36,630 bases of DNA from JAGNNV01 sp031392925 (GTDB lineage Bacteria > Acidobacteriota > Vicinamibacteria > Fen-336 > JAGNNV01), in contig JANMVV010000452.1 in the NCBI GenBank assembly GCA_031392925.1, positions 1-36,630 on the forward strand. The letters are read 5' to 3'. Within the stretch, counting starts at the first letter, position 1; each line of letters opens with the position of its first letter. Below the pieces are notes generated by a model. That model saw nothing but the letters and a program-made list of their open reading frames with translations, made no database searches and was not told the DNA's origin. Made by a program: the position numbers and the translations under genes. Shown here piece after piece: positions 8,108-15,384 of this stretch.

Positions 8108-8120
8108 TATTATGTAAACT
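8093..8120 (+). other. dif: dif-like XerC/XerD recombination site
   Basis: The site has the 11-6-11 layout of a bacterial dif: left (XerC) arm GTGTCCGATAA, centre GATATA, right (XerD) arm TTATGTAAACT. The right arm is, from memory, identical to that of the Bacillus subtilis dif and differs from the E. coli arm TTATGTTAAAT at two positions. The left arm keeps the TAA end and CC/GC core. The context is intergenic and AT-rich in an otherwise GC-rich region. XerC/XerD resolve chromosome dimers at dif with FtsK. It may be the chromosomal dif or a site used by an integrated Xer-dependent element. Confidence 0.82.
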
Positions 8121-8165
8121 AATATGCACCGAACAGGAGGAGGCCAGCCGGTAAGGCGGCCTGGG

Positions 8166-9218
8166 GTGCGGGCGCTCTCGTTTCACAGCCCCTACAAGTG
8201 CCGGAACACCGGCGTCTGCTGCTCTTCCGGCTGGGACATCGCGGTAGAAGATGAAGTTGCGCTCCGACTGGCCGCCGCGATCGCAAAGACCTCGGGCCGC
8301 CTCCCAAATGGCCCTGACGGGTTCCAACCCATGGACGACCCTCCGGCCGGGTGCAAGTCGTCCCTTCGAAGGATCGCCTCCACGTGCTGGTTCAGAGACG
8401 AGCCTGCCCGTGCCTGCGCGATCCACCGAGACCACGGCCAGGACCTCCTGCCGTCGGCATGCCGGCAGTTTCCAAGAGTCTGCGTCCTCGAGCCGGATGT
8501 CGTCTCGGTGAGCTTGTCTCACTACTGTCCAACCGCGGCCGGCCTGCTCTTCGAGACTTCCACCGACTTCGGCCTGGTCAACGACCCTGCGGGATTCCCA
8601 AACAGCTGGCCTTTTGAGGGACTCGATGCCCGAGAGGCCTATCCCCCATTCCTGCGTCCAGGCGTCCTGCTCGGCTTCGACGGCCTGCGAGTTTTCGAGG
8701 ATCGGGCGGTGGCCGCGCTGGCCAGCGAGCCCTTGTGGCGGTCCATGGCAACCATTGAGTCGGCGGTGCGGCGCGCCCGATCGTGGACGGTGGATGCCGG
8801 ACCTCTGTGCGAGCTGGTGGTCTCGTCCTTCGCGCGCGCGGAAGAAGACGCGAAGGGCGAGCCTCAGGCAAGCGACCCTCGCTCCGTCCTTCTCGCCGCC
8901 CTGACCGAAGGGACGACGCCGGGTACGGGGCTCCCCGACGTCCGACTCGGTTCGAGGACCATTTCGCCGCTGGCCGACCTCGCCTTGCGCAAGTACCTGG
9001 CCTCCAGGCTGATTGCGGCCTGGATTACGTTTCAAGGAAACGATCTCGGCAGCGTCGTCAAGTATCTTCGCCTCTGCCTCGACACTGTGCTCCTCTTCGA
9101 GTCCGCCCGTGGATCCGCGGAGGCCGAAGGCACCCGCTGGAAGGAGGCCATCCGCAACGCCGACCTCTGGATCCTCCACTATTGCGACCCGGAACGGCTC
9201 GCCCGAAACCTGAGGTAG
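8166..9218 (+). CDS. YkgJ/FliB-like Cys-cluster protein (putative protein lysine N-methylase)
   Basis: The protein has about 350 aa. The N-terminus has the YkgJ cluster: YKCRNTGVCCSSGWDI, then CWFRD, CAIHRDHGQDLLPSACRQFPRVC. These Cys residues match the CxnCC...C...CRxFPxxC pattern of PF03692, a probable Fe-S or zinc site, and the W-x-I after the CC pair is like FliB flagellin lysine-N-methylases. The rest is helical with no known motif. I prefer the GTG at 8166, which has an AAGGCGG-type ribosome site upstream and starts just before the cluster; an ATG at 8124 is in frame but lies 3 nt after the dif site and has no ribosome site. It is 11 bp from the RoxA-like gene, so co-transcribed. No flagellar genes are near. 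Confidence 0.75.
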   Translation: MRALSFHSPYKCRNTGVCCSSGWDIAVEDEVALRLAAAIAKTSGRLPNGPDGFQPMDDPPAGCKSSLRRIASTCWFRDEPARACAIHRDHGQDLLPSACRQFPRVCVLEPDVVSVSLSHYCPTAAGLLFETSTDFGLVNDPAGFPNSWPFEGLDAREAYPPFLRPGVLLGFDGLRVFEDRAVAALASEPLWRSMATIESAVRRARSWTVDAGPLCELVVSSFARAEEDAKGEPQASDPRSVLLAALTEGTTPGTGLPDVRLGSRTISPLADLALRKYLASRLIAAWITFQGNDLGSVVKYLRLCLDTVLLFESARGSAEAEGTRWKEAIRNADLWILHYCDPERLARNLR

Positions 9219-9229
9219 CGTTCAGAGCC

Positions 9230-10390
9230 ATGGCCCCGACCACCGTCCTCGGCGCACTCTCCGTCGAGCGGTTTCTCGGGAAGTATTGGCAGAGAGCGCC
9301 CCTGGTCGTCAGGGGGGCCTTCCCGTACCTGAAGGACCCTCTCAGTCCGGACGAACTGGCCGGCCTGGCCTGCGAACCCGAAGTCGATTCGCGTCTCGTG
9401 ATCGAGCGCGGCGGCCGAAAGGCATGGCAGGTGATCCGCGGGCCCCAGAACCCGAAGGTCCTGCGAAACCTGGGGCCCTCGCACTGGACGCTGCTTGTGG
9501 AGTCCATGGACCTCCACTCGCGTCCGATCGCGGCCATGGCCGCGGCATTCTCGTTCATTCCGAAGTGGCGAATGGACGACGTAATGGTGAGCCTGGCCCC
9601 GGTCAAGGGGACCGTCGACGCCCATATCGACAGCTACGACGTCTTTCTGATCCAGGGTCAGGGTCGACGACGATGGGAGGTGGATCGTGGGGCAATCGCC
9701 GACTACAAGGCAGGCCTTGACCTCCGCATCCTGAAGCGATTTCGAGTCGAGGACTCCTGGGTGCTCGAGCCGGGCGACATGCTTTATGTGCCACCGGGTG
9801 TTGGGCATCGAGGGGTCACGGTGCCGGGCAACGGGGAAATCGCCCTCACTTACTCGGTCGGCTTCCGGGCGCCTTCGGTCGCCGATCTGCTGTCGGCCTT
9901 GTTGTCGCGCGCACTGTCCAGCGAAATTCCGCGGCTCTACTCGGACGCGGGAAGAAGGGCGACCGGAGACCCCGGTGAACTCACAGCCTCCGACCTGACG
10001 GATCTCCATCGCTTTCTGATCTCTGATCTCGGGGCGCACGACGCCGATGCCTGGGCGCTGGCCATGGGCGAGGCCGTGACCTCGGGAGGAAGCGCGGCTG
10101 TTTCGGCCACGAGGACGACCGGGCGATCCGTGGGCAGAAGACTCGCGGGCGGCGCGACCGTCTCTGTGGTCCCGGGCGCGCGGCTGGCCTGGACCGCGCT
10201 CGATCGCGGCCGAGCTGCGCTCTTCGTCAACGGCGAGAGCCGCGTGCTCCCCCGCCCGCAGGCTTTCGCGGCCCCTTTCCTTTGTGGTCGAAGTTCTTGC
10301 CGCGCCGCGCGGCGGCTGGCTGCTCAGGAGGCTCTGGTGTCGCTGGCCGTCGATCTGCTTCGGGCGGGCGTGATCGACTGGAGCGACTGA
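9230..10390 (+). CDS. RoxA/YcfD-like JmjC-cupin 2-oxoglutarate oxygenase
   Basis: The protein has 386 aa, the length of ribosomal oxygenases of the YcfD (RoxA) family. Iron ligands are His and Asp in AHIDSYDVFLIQGQGRRRW (about 132-134) and a second His in VGHRGVTV (about 193). The N-terminal FLGKYWQRAPLVVRGAFP, LVIERGGRKAWQVIRGP and the winged C-terminal domain are typical. E. coli RoxA hydroxylates an arginine of ribosomal protein L16; the L16 target is likely but not proven here. The ATG at 9230 is chosen because homology begins at once. Its last 164 bp overlap, tail to tail, the 3' end of the RluA-like gene on the other strand. Confidence 0.88.
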   Translation: MAPTTVLGALSVERFLGKYWQRAPLVVRGAFPYLKDPLSPDELAGLACEPEVDSRLVIERGGRKAWQVIRGPQNPKVLRNLGPSHWTLLVESMDLHSRPIAAMAAAFSFIPKWRMDDVMVSLAPVKGTVDAHIDSYDVFLIQGQGRRRWEVDRGAIADYKAGLDLRILKRFRVEDSWVLEPGDMLYVPPGVGHRGVTVPGNGEIALTYSVGFRAPSVADLLSALLSRALSSEIPRLYSDAGRRATGDPGELTASDLTDLHRFLISDLGAHDADAWALAMGEAVTSGGSAAVSATRTTGRSVGRRLAGGATVSVVPGARLAWTALDRGRAALFVNGESRVLPRPQAFAAPFLCGRSSCRAARRLAAQEALVSLAVDLLRAGVIDWSD

Positions 10391-11264
10391 GGGACGCCCA
10401 GGCCCCAAACTCCTCGGGCCGCGGACTCGAGACTGCGAGTCGCCTGCCGGTGAGCGGATGGTCGAGTTCGATGCGCTCGGCGTGGAGCATCAGTCGACGG
10501 CCTTCCGCAGGCAAGCCACCGTAGCGAGAGTCGCCGACGATGGGCGCGCCGACCGACGCGAGGTGAATCCGGATCTGATGTTTACGCCCGGTGACGGGCT
10601 TCGCTTCGACCAGGAGACGATCGGCCCGGCGCTCCAGCACTCGAAGCCGGGTCTCGGCGGGAACTCCACCCCGATCGATGCGAACGGAGCCGTTGTCCGA
10701 CACGAGGATCGGCGTGTCGATGGTTATCCGGGATGGCCAGTCGATGGGCGGCCGGGAGACCAGGGCGACATAGGTCTTTTCGACCGTCCGGCCCGCGAAG
10801 CTTCGCGCCAGCGACGCATTGGCTTCGGGAGCCTTGGCGAAGAGGACCACGCCGGAGGTTCCCGCATCGAGGCGGTGATGGACGAACACCGGGCGTCCGG
10901 TATGTCGCTCCACGAGGCCGGTCAGACTGGGCCGCTGGGCGTCCTTGTTCCCATGGGTAGGCAGGCCCGCGGGCTTGTCGACCGCGATGACCGAATCGTC
11001 CTCGTAGAGCACCCGCAGAGCGTGGGCGGGTTCGGGTTTGGGCAGCCAGTCAAAATGCCTTACGAACACCGAGGGGCCGCGCCTCGGGCTCATCCCCGGG
11101 TCGCGGACGATCCGACCGCCAACCGTCACGACTCCTCCGACGATCGCCTTGCGTACCAGGCCGCGCGGCACCGGCCGCCCCAACGTCTGCGACAGCTCGG
11201 TGGCAAGCCATCGATCGAGCGGGACCATCGCGTCCTCGCGGACCACGATGGAGAGGGGTTTCAT
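10227..11264 (-). CDS. RluA-family 23S rRNA/tRNA pseudouridine synthase
   Basis: The protein has 345 aa. An S4-like RNA-binding segment covers about residues 15-60 (RGLVRKAIVGGVVTVGGRIV). The catalytic domain has LYEDDSVIAVDKPAGLPTHG, the catalytic Asp133 in HHRLDAGTSGVVLFAK, and KPVTGRKHQIRIHLASVGAPIVGD. The C-terminal 55 residues are basic, Pro/Arg/Gly-rich and probably disordered. These tail residues are encoded in the antisense overlap with the RoxA-like gene. The target uridine cannot be told from the sequence. ATG at 11264 overlaps the stop of the CDP-alcohol phosphatidyltransferase as ATGA, so it is the last gene of the minus-strand lipid operon. Confidence 0.88.
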   Translation of the reverse strand: MKPLSIVVREDAMVPLDRWLATELSQTLGRPVPRGLVRKAIVGGVVTVGGRIVRDPGMSPRRGPSVFVRHFDWLPKPEPAHALRVLYEDDSVIAVDKPAGLPTHGNKDAQRPSLTGLVERHTGRPVFVHHRLDAGTSGVVLFAKAPEANASLARSFAGRTVEKTYVALVSRPPIDWPSRITIDTPILVSDNGSVRIDRGGVPAETRLRVLERRADRLLVEAKPVTGRKHQIRIHLASVGAPIVGDSRYGGLPAEGRRLMLHAERIELDHPLTGRRLAVSSPRPEEFGAWASLSRSSRSRPPEADRRPATPEPPEQPAAARRGKNFDHKGKGPRKPAGGGARGSRR

Positions 11265-12031
11265 TCCGGTGGATGTACCGCCCGATCCCGATCCCGTTCG
11301 CGCAGGCGGGTGCCGATCCAGAGGGCCCGGTGGAACGCGGTCGCAAACGTCCCGGCGGCGATGACCGCGAGGATCACCACGACCACCGAGCCCTGGGTCA
11401 GGCCGAAGGAGAGGGTGATCGGGCCATCGAAGAAGACGGCAAACAGCAGCAAAGCGATCCGCTCGGCCCGTTGCATCAATCCTTCCTTGCACAGCACGCC
11501 CTGCGACTCGCCGCGGGCCCGGGTGTAGCTCACGAGCAGCGAGCCGGTGATCGCAGCGGCCGCGAGCAGTGGCCCCCATTCCGTGTCTCGGAGAAAGAAG
11601 ACCAGGCCCAGGAAGGCGAACACTTCCACGAAACGGTCGAGTGTCGAATCGATGAACGCGCCGTAGGTCGACGCTAGCTTCATTGACCGCGCCAAGCGAC
11701 CGTCCAGGACGTCACAGATTCCGCCTAGCAGGACCACGACACCGCCCCATCCCAGGTGACCGAGTGCAAAGAGGACGCCGGCGCCCGCGCCGAGGAACAA
11801 ACCCAGCCAGTTGAAGAAGTCGGGCGTGAGACCGAGCGCAAGGCTCATCCGCTCGATCGGCCCGATGATCCACATGAACCAATGCACGAGAAAATTCCCC
11901 AGGCCCATGAGGAACTGAGTTCCCTTGGCGCTCGCATCCTTGTCCTGCCTCCGGCCGACCGCGGCGTAGACGAACGTCGATGCGATTGCGACGGCAAGGA
12001 TCATGAGCGCATTGCGGAGGGCTGGATGCAT
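11261..12031 (-). CDS. CDP-alcohol phosphatidyltransferase
   Basis: The protein has 256 aa with several TM helices. The family signature DX2DGX2ARX8GX3DX3D is complete: Asp107, Asp110, Gly111, Ala114, Arg115, Gly124, Asp128, Asp132. The enzyme transfers a lipid phosphate from a CDP-lipid to an alcohol, or phosphoinositol or phosphoglycerol to a lipid acceptor, in the inner membrane. There is an extra N-terminal TM segment (about 7-24). Which alcohol is used cannot be read from the sequence; PgsA-like, PssA-like or inositol-phosphate-using enzymes all share the motif. It lies 18 bp after a Tam41-like CDP-DAG synthase, the enzyme that would make its substrate, and overlaps RluA by 4 bp. Confidence 0.88.
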   Translation of the reverse strand: MHPALRNALMILAVAIASTFVYAAVGRRQDKDASAKGTQFLMGLGNFLVHWFMWIIGPIERMSLALGLTPDFFNWLGLFLGAGAGVLFALGHLGWGGVVVLLGGICDVLDGRLARSMKLASTYGAFIDSTLDRFVEVFAFLGLVFFLRDTEWGPLLAAAAITGSLLVSYTRARGESQGVLCKEGLMQRAERIALLLFAVFFDGPITLSFGLTQGSVVVVILAVIAAGTFATAFHRALWIGTRLRERDRDRAVHPPE

Positions 12032-12049
12032 GGGGATCTTCGAGCGAAG

Positions 12050-13006
12050 TTACACCGACCGCCCCTTGCCGCGCTGCCGGGCGAGAAACTTGAAGACCTT
12101 GGGCCAAAGCAGGATGAGCGGAAACCGGCGCTCCAGCGAGGTAAGTACGATGGTTTCGCCGGAATGGCGTTCCGCCTTCCTGAGGATGTAGTCGAGCCAG
12201 CCGTCGAACGTCACCGCATGTTTCGGCCACCTTGCGGTCGCTCGGACCCGCGACCATTCGAGGAACAACCGTCGCCTCAGGGCGTCCACGCGCGAAGGCG
12301 GTTCAGGCAGCGAGAACGCGCCATCATTGTTCGTCCGAAGGCGGCCCTCCCCCGCCAAAGCGTTGAGGACACCATCGAAGATCGGTACCAGGCGACTAGC
12401 CTGGGCTTCGTAGAGGGCGTCGGCCCGGCCGCCCGTCTCGGGACGGACCTCGAAGCGGAACGACGTCCGGAACAACTGGCGCACATAACAGGAAGCGTCG
12501 AATTCCCCGGGCAGGTCCGGAGCTACCCAATCGAGGGTCACCCGGCGCGCGGAGGCGATCGCGTCCTGAACCCTCCGGCCGGCTTCGGGGCTGCCCGCCC
12601 ACACCACGTGCACATCCTGGAACAGGCGACCCGCGACGAACTGGTCCTTGCGCTTCGCGGATGTGGCACGGTTGAGCGCCGCCATGGAGAGCACGGATGC
12701 TTTGATCAGCCCTGCCCCTCGCACCAGTCGAATCTGGGTCGGAGGTAGAAGGCGATCGAGAAGGCCAAGCAGCGCTGGACTCCGATGGAGGAAGCCCGCG
12801 TTGCCCATTGCTCGATAGAAGGCCTCCGGTCGATCACAGATGAGCATGAGGTCATAGGCACTCGAGGCGGTGGTGGCCACTCCCGAGCTGCGTGAGCCGA
12901 AGAAGATCGCCGCGCTGAGCGAGCCCGCGGCCGCCTCGGCGGTGGCGTCGAGCAGATCGAGGCCTGGCCGGTCCAGGACCAGTTCGGCGCTTCCCCGCGG
13001 GTTCAG
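12050..13006 (-). CDS. Tam41-like phosphatidate cytidylyltransferase (CDP-DAG synthase), CTG start
   Basis: The protein has 318 aa if it starts at CTG 13006. The N-terminal part reads LSAAIFFGSRSSG (Gly37-Ser38-Arg39) then SSAYDLMLICD (Asp52), the hG[GS]...D pattern of nucleotidyltransferases. The following DRPEAFYRA, KASVLSMAAL and DQFVAGRLFQDV segments resemble Tam41/Mmp37, the mitochondrial-type CDP-diacylglycerol synthase. No ATG, GTG or TTG exists in frame upstream of residue 43; the first ordinary start (GTG 12880) would remove the GSR motif. The CTG overlaps the plsC stop as CTGA, and GAGG lies 7 nt upstream, so CTG is the best start. Its neighbours plsC and the CDP-alcohol phosphatidyltransferase supply phosphatidate and use CDP-DAG. 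The family call rests on motifs and context. Confidence 0.68.
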   Translation of the reverse strand: MNPRGSAELVLDRPGLDLLDATAEAAAGSLSAAIFFGSRSSGVATTASSAYDLMLICDRPEAFYRAMGNAGFLHRSPALLGLLDRLLPPTQIRLVRGAGLIKASVLSMAALNRATSAKRKDQFVAGRLFQDVHVVWAGSPEAGRRVQDAIASARRVTLDWVAPDLPGEFDASCYVRQLFRTSFRFEVRPETGGRADALYEAQASRLVPIFDGVLNALAGEGRLRTNNDGAFSLPEPPSRVDALRRRLFLEWSRVRATARWPKHAVTFDGWLDYILRKAERHSGETIVLTSLERRFPLILLWPKVFKFLARQRGKGRSV

Positions 13007-13776
13007 TTCGCGGCCTCGGCTCGCATCTTCGCGAGCTCGCGAATCATGTTCCGCCGGCGCTCCTCGATGAAGGCAGGCAGGTCTTCAGGGCTCTCCGGCG
13101 ACATCACCCGCTCAACCACCTTGAGACGGCCCTTCACCAGGCCCAGACCGAAGAACGTGTCCTTCACTTTTCTGAAGCCCCAGAAGCCGTCGCCCACGAT
13201 GGTCCACACCGGCATCCGGGACCCCTGGAGAAGCGCGGTCATTCCCGCGGGTCGGAAGGGCGCGATCTCGCCATCCCTGGTTCGGTGTCCCTCGGGAAAC
13301 AACATGACCGCATGATCGAGACCCTGCTGTGCCGTTTGCTGGAGGGCCATCACCGCTCCCGCGCGATCGCGCCTCGGATCGATGATGATGCAATCCAGGT
13401 ATCGAATGGCCGACGAGACCGTTGGAATCCATCTCGCGTAGCGCGCTCGCGCCGCGAACCGGGGCAGTCGCGGCTTCAGGATGTGAATAAGGGGAGCCAC
13501 TTCGAGCACCGACTGATGGTTCATGATGACCACGCCGGGCTGGTTGCAGTCGATCTCGCCCTCGATTTGAAGGGTGGCGCCACCCAGGCGGAATAGGGAC
13601 ACCAGAGAGCGTGCTATCCGACTGACCCAGCCGACGCCCAATTCCTGCCTCCGCTGAGGTTGGAGGAAAGTCCAGGGCACGACGATCAGGTACAGCGAAA
13701 GCGGAGCGATGACTCCCAGCAGCCCGAGACAGGCCAGGATCGCGAGCAGACTGCGGAGGGCGCGGAAGAAACGCAT
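13003..13776 (-). CDS. plsC: PlsC-like 1-acyl-glycerol-3-phosphate acyltransferase
   Basis: The protein has 257 aa with an N-terminal TM segment (about 8-35, LRSLLAILACLGLLGVIAPLSLYLIVV). Motif I is MNHQSVLEV, an HX4E instead of the usual HX4D. Motif III is LFPEGHRTRDGE, with His in place of the usual Thr of FPEGTRS. A further block is IIIDPRRDRAGAV. The family acylates lysophosphatidate to phosphatidate at the inner face of the membrane. In this cluster it might instead acylate another lipid amine or alcohol. Its ATG overlaps the stop of the lipid kinase gene as TGATG, and its stop overlaps the next start as CTGA. The changed residues do not rule out activity but should be noted. Confidence 0.85.
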   Translation of the reverse strand: MRFFRALRSLLAILACLGLLGVIAPLSLYLIVVPWTFLQPQRRQELGVGWVSRIARSLVSLFRLGGATLQIEGEIDCNQPGVVIMNHQSVLEVAPLIHILKPRLPRFAARARYARWIPTVSSAIRYLDCIIIDPRRDRAGAVMALQQTAQQGLDHAVMLFPEGHRTRDGEIAPFRPAGMTALLQGSRMPVWTIVGDGFWGFRKVKDTFFGLGLVKGRLKVVERVMSPESPEDLPAFIEERRRNMIRELAKMRAEAAN

Positions 13777-14660
13777 CACGGAACCAGAACTCTCAAGGCC
13801 CGGGGAAGCGTCTCGATGGCGAGGGACGCTGTCTTCGCCTGACGCCACTCACCATCCGTCTCGAACGAAGGAGGCGCGGAAAACTCGAAGACGGCGCGTC
13901 GGGCCCGGGTGGTGCTTATACCGGGAAGACCGTTGTGACGGCCCTTGATGAGAGCGCCCATTGCCTTGAGGCGGGCGAAGAAACCCAGATCGCCAAACGT
14001 CACGATATCGACCTCGCCGTCATCGAGCGAAGCCTCGGGTGCGATCGCGAATCCCCCGCCGAACTTCTTGGCGTTCGCCACGATGACCATCATGTGGGTG
14101 CCCGAGGGGCCAGGGCGATCGTCGAGGACGCTCCTCAGGCCAAAGCCCGGGTAGGTTTTCATCTCGAGGAGAGCGCAGTACAGATAGAGCAGTTCACCCC
14201 GAAGCCATTTGACCCGAAACGAGCGTTCGAGAACCGCGATATCGAACCCGAAGCCGGCGATGTTCAGGAAGTGCCGGTCTTCGACTTTGCCCACATCGAT
14301 GGGGCGCGTCTGGCCCGCGGCGATGATTTCCGCGCACCGACGCAGGTCATTCTGTGGGATGTCGAGACTCCGGGCCAGATCGCAACCCGTCCCGCCGGGA
14401 ACCAGGCCGAGGGAGACCGTCCTCCCCGACTCCATGATCGCGTGGCCGATGTTCGAGGTGGTTCCATCGCCTCCCACCGCCACGATGCGATCGAAGCCGT
14501 CCGCGATGGCCGCGGCGGCGAGCCGCTCCTCGTCCCCCGCCCCCGTGGTCAGGCCGAACTCGGCGCCCTGAGGGCGAAAGACCTTCCGGATCTGGGGCTC
14601 GAGCCTTCGGCCTCGCCCCTTGCCCGAGTTCGGATTGAGAATGACGAAGGTTCGGGACAT
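13776..14660 (-). CDS. Diacylglycerol kinase / sphingoid-base kinase family protein (YegS/DagK-like)
   Basis: The protein has 294 aa. The ATP-binding motif is VAVGGDGTTSNIGHAIM (Gly63-Gly64-Asp65-Gly66-Thr67), preceded by LNPNSGKGRG and followed by LGLVPGGTGCDLARSL. The C-terminal part has NAKKFGGGFAIAPEASLDDGEVDIVTFGD, the usual LCB5/DAGK second domain. The family phosphorylates diacylglycerol, sphingoid bases or similar lipids with ATP. With plsC and the Tam41-like gene downstream it could feed phosphatidate or a sphingoid phosphate into the pathway. It is 55 bp downstream of the acetoacetate-decarboxylase-fold gene and overlaps plsC (TGATG). Substrate is unknown. Confidence 0.88.
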   Translation of the reverse strand: MSRTFVILNPNSGKGRGRRLEPQIRKVFRPQGAEFGLTTGAGDEERLAAAAIADGFDRIVAVGGDGTTSNIGHAIMESGRTVSLGLVPGGTGCDLARSLDIPQNDLRRCAEIIAAGQTRPIDVGKVEDRHFLNIAGFGFDIAVLERSFRVKWLRGELLYLYCALLEMKTYPGFGLRSVLDDRPGPSGTHMMVIVANAKKFGGGFAIAPEASLDDGEVDIVTFGDLGFFARLKAMGALIKGRHNGLPGISTTRARRAVFEFSAPPSFETDGEWRQAKTASLAIETLPRALRVLVP

Positions 14661-14715
14661 GGGAACGATGCCAGCCTATTCGATGTCCCGCGTCTCCGTG
14701 GGAGGATGGAAGGGG

Positions 14716-15384
14716 CTAGAGGGTCTTCAGCGGATCGAAGGTCTGTCGCCCATTCCGCATCCACAGCTCCCTGAACGGAGTGGGATAGACATCTTCAATG
14801 CTTAGCGCCTTGTTGAATTCGTGGTCATACAGGACGATCGAACCCTTCTCGTCTTCGTGTTCGCTCTGTTCGCCCTCCATCACGATGCTCGCGAGATACT
14901 TCCCGGAGTCTTCGGCCATGAAGGACTGATAGAGGTGATTCACGGGCGCGAAGGTGTGGGCAGCCACTGTCAAATCAGCGATCGGCGCCCCGGCCAGGTC
15001 CTTGACCCGGGCCAGGCCGACGTTCGGCGTCGAACGGTCGAACTCGATCTTGATGTCTTCCATGAAGTGCGGCAGGTGCCAGCGTTCGATCGCATGATCC
15101 CGCGCGGCTTTGGTGGTGGTGGCCACGAGGTAGGGATACATCGCGGACTTCGGAAGGCGCTCTCCCGGTTTAACCAGCGGCGAAACGATGACCGCCATCA
15201 CGACCTCGCCATACTCGCCCACCGAGCTTTCGTTGAAATCGAACGCAGTCATCGCAAAGATGCTGGTGCCGTGGTGAACTTCCACCGGTTCCAGGTGATC
15301 GGGCAGGATCTCCCGCGCGTTCTCGGTTGGAAACTCGAAAAACGCGCTCATGGCATCCCGATAACCGTAGACGGTTACTGGCAT
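14716..15384 (-). CDS. Acetoacetate-decarboxylase-fold protein
   Basis: The protein has 222 aa and resembles the acetoacetate decarboxylase (ADC) family: an N-terminal FFEFPTENAREILPDHLEPVEVHHGTSIFAMTAFDF and a central YPYLVATTTKAARDHAIERWHLPHFMEDI. In true ADC the corresponding segment is like GYPKK with the Schiff-base lysine; here it reads WHLPHF with no lysine. The protein is therefore probably not a decarboxylase and may be another ADC-fold enzyme or lipid-binding protein. It overlaps the oxoamine synthase gene by 10 bp, so the two are co-expressed. The role in the lipid cluster is unknown. Confidence 0.65.
   Translation of the reverse strand: MPVTVYGYRDAMSAFFEFPTENAREILPDHLEPVEVHHGTSIFAMTAFDFNESSVGEYGEVVMAVIVSPLVKPGERLPKSAMYPYLVATTTKAARDHAIERWHLPHFMEDIKIEFDRSTPNVGLARVKDLAGAPIADLTVAAHTFAPVNHLYQSFMAEDSGKYLASIVMEGEQSEHEDEKGSIVLYDHEFNKALSIEDVYPTPFRELWMRNGRQTFDPLKTL

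Noticed and set aside
8124..8165. ATG 8124 as the start of the YkgJ-like protein
   Set aside because: It lies 3 nt after the dif site and has no ribosome-binding site; GTG 8166 is better placed. This is a preference, not proof.
12050..12880. Tam41-like protein starting at GTG 12880
   Set aside because: It would lose the GSR nucleotide-binding motif encoded just upstream in the same open frame.
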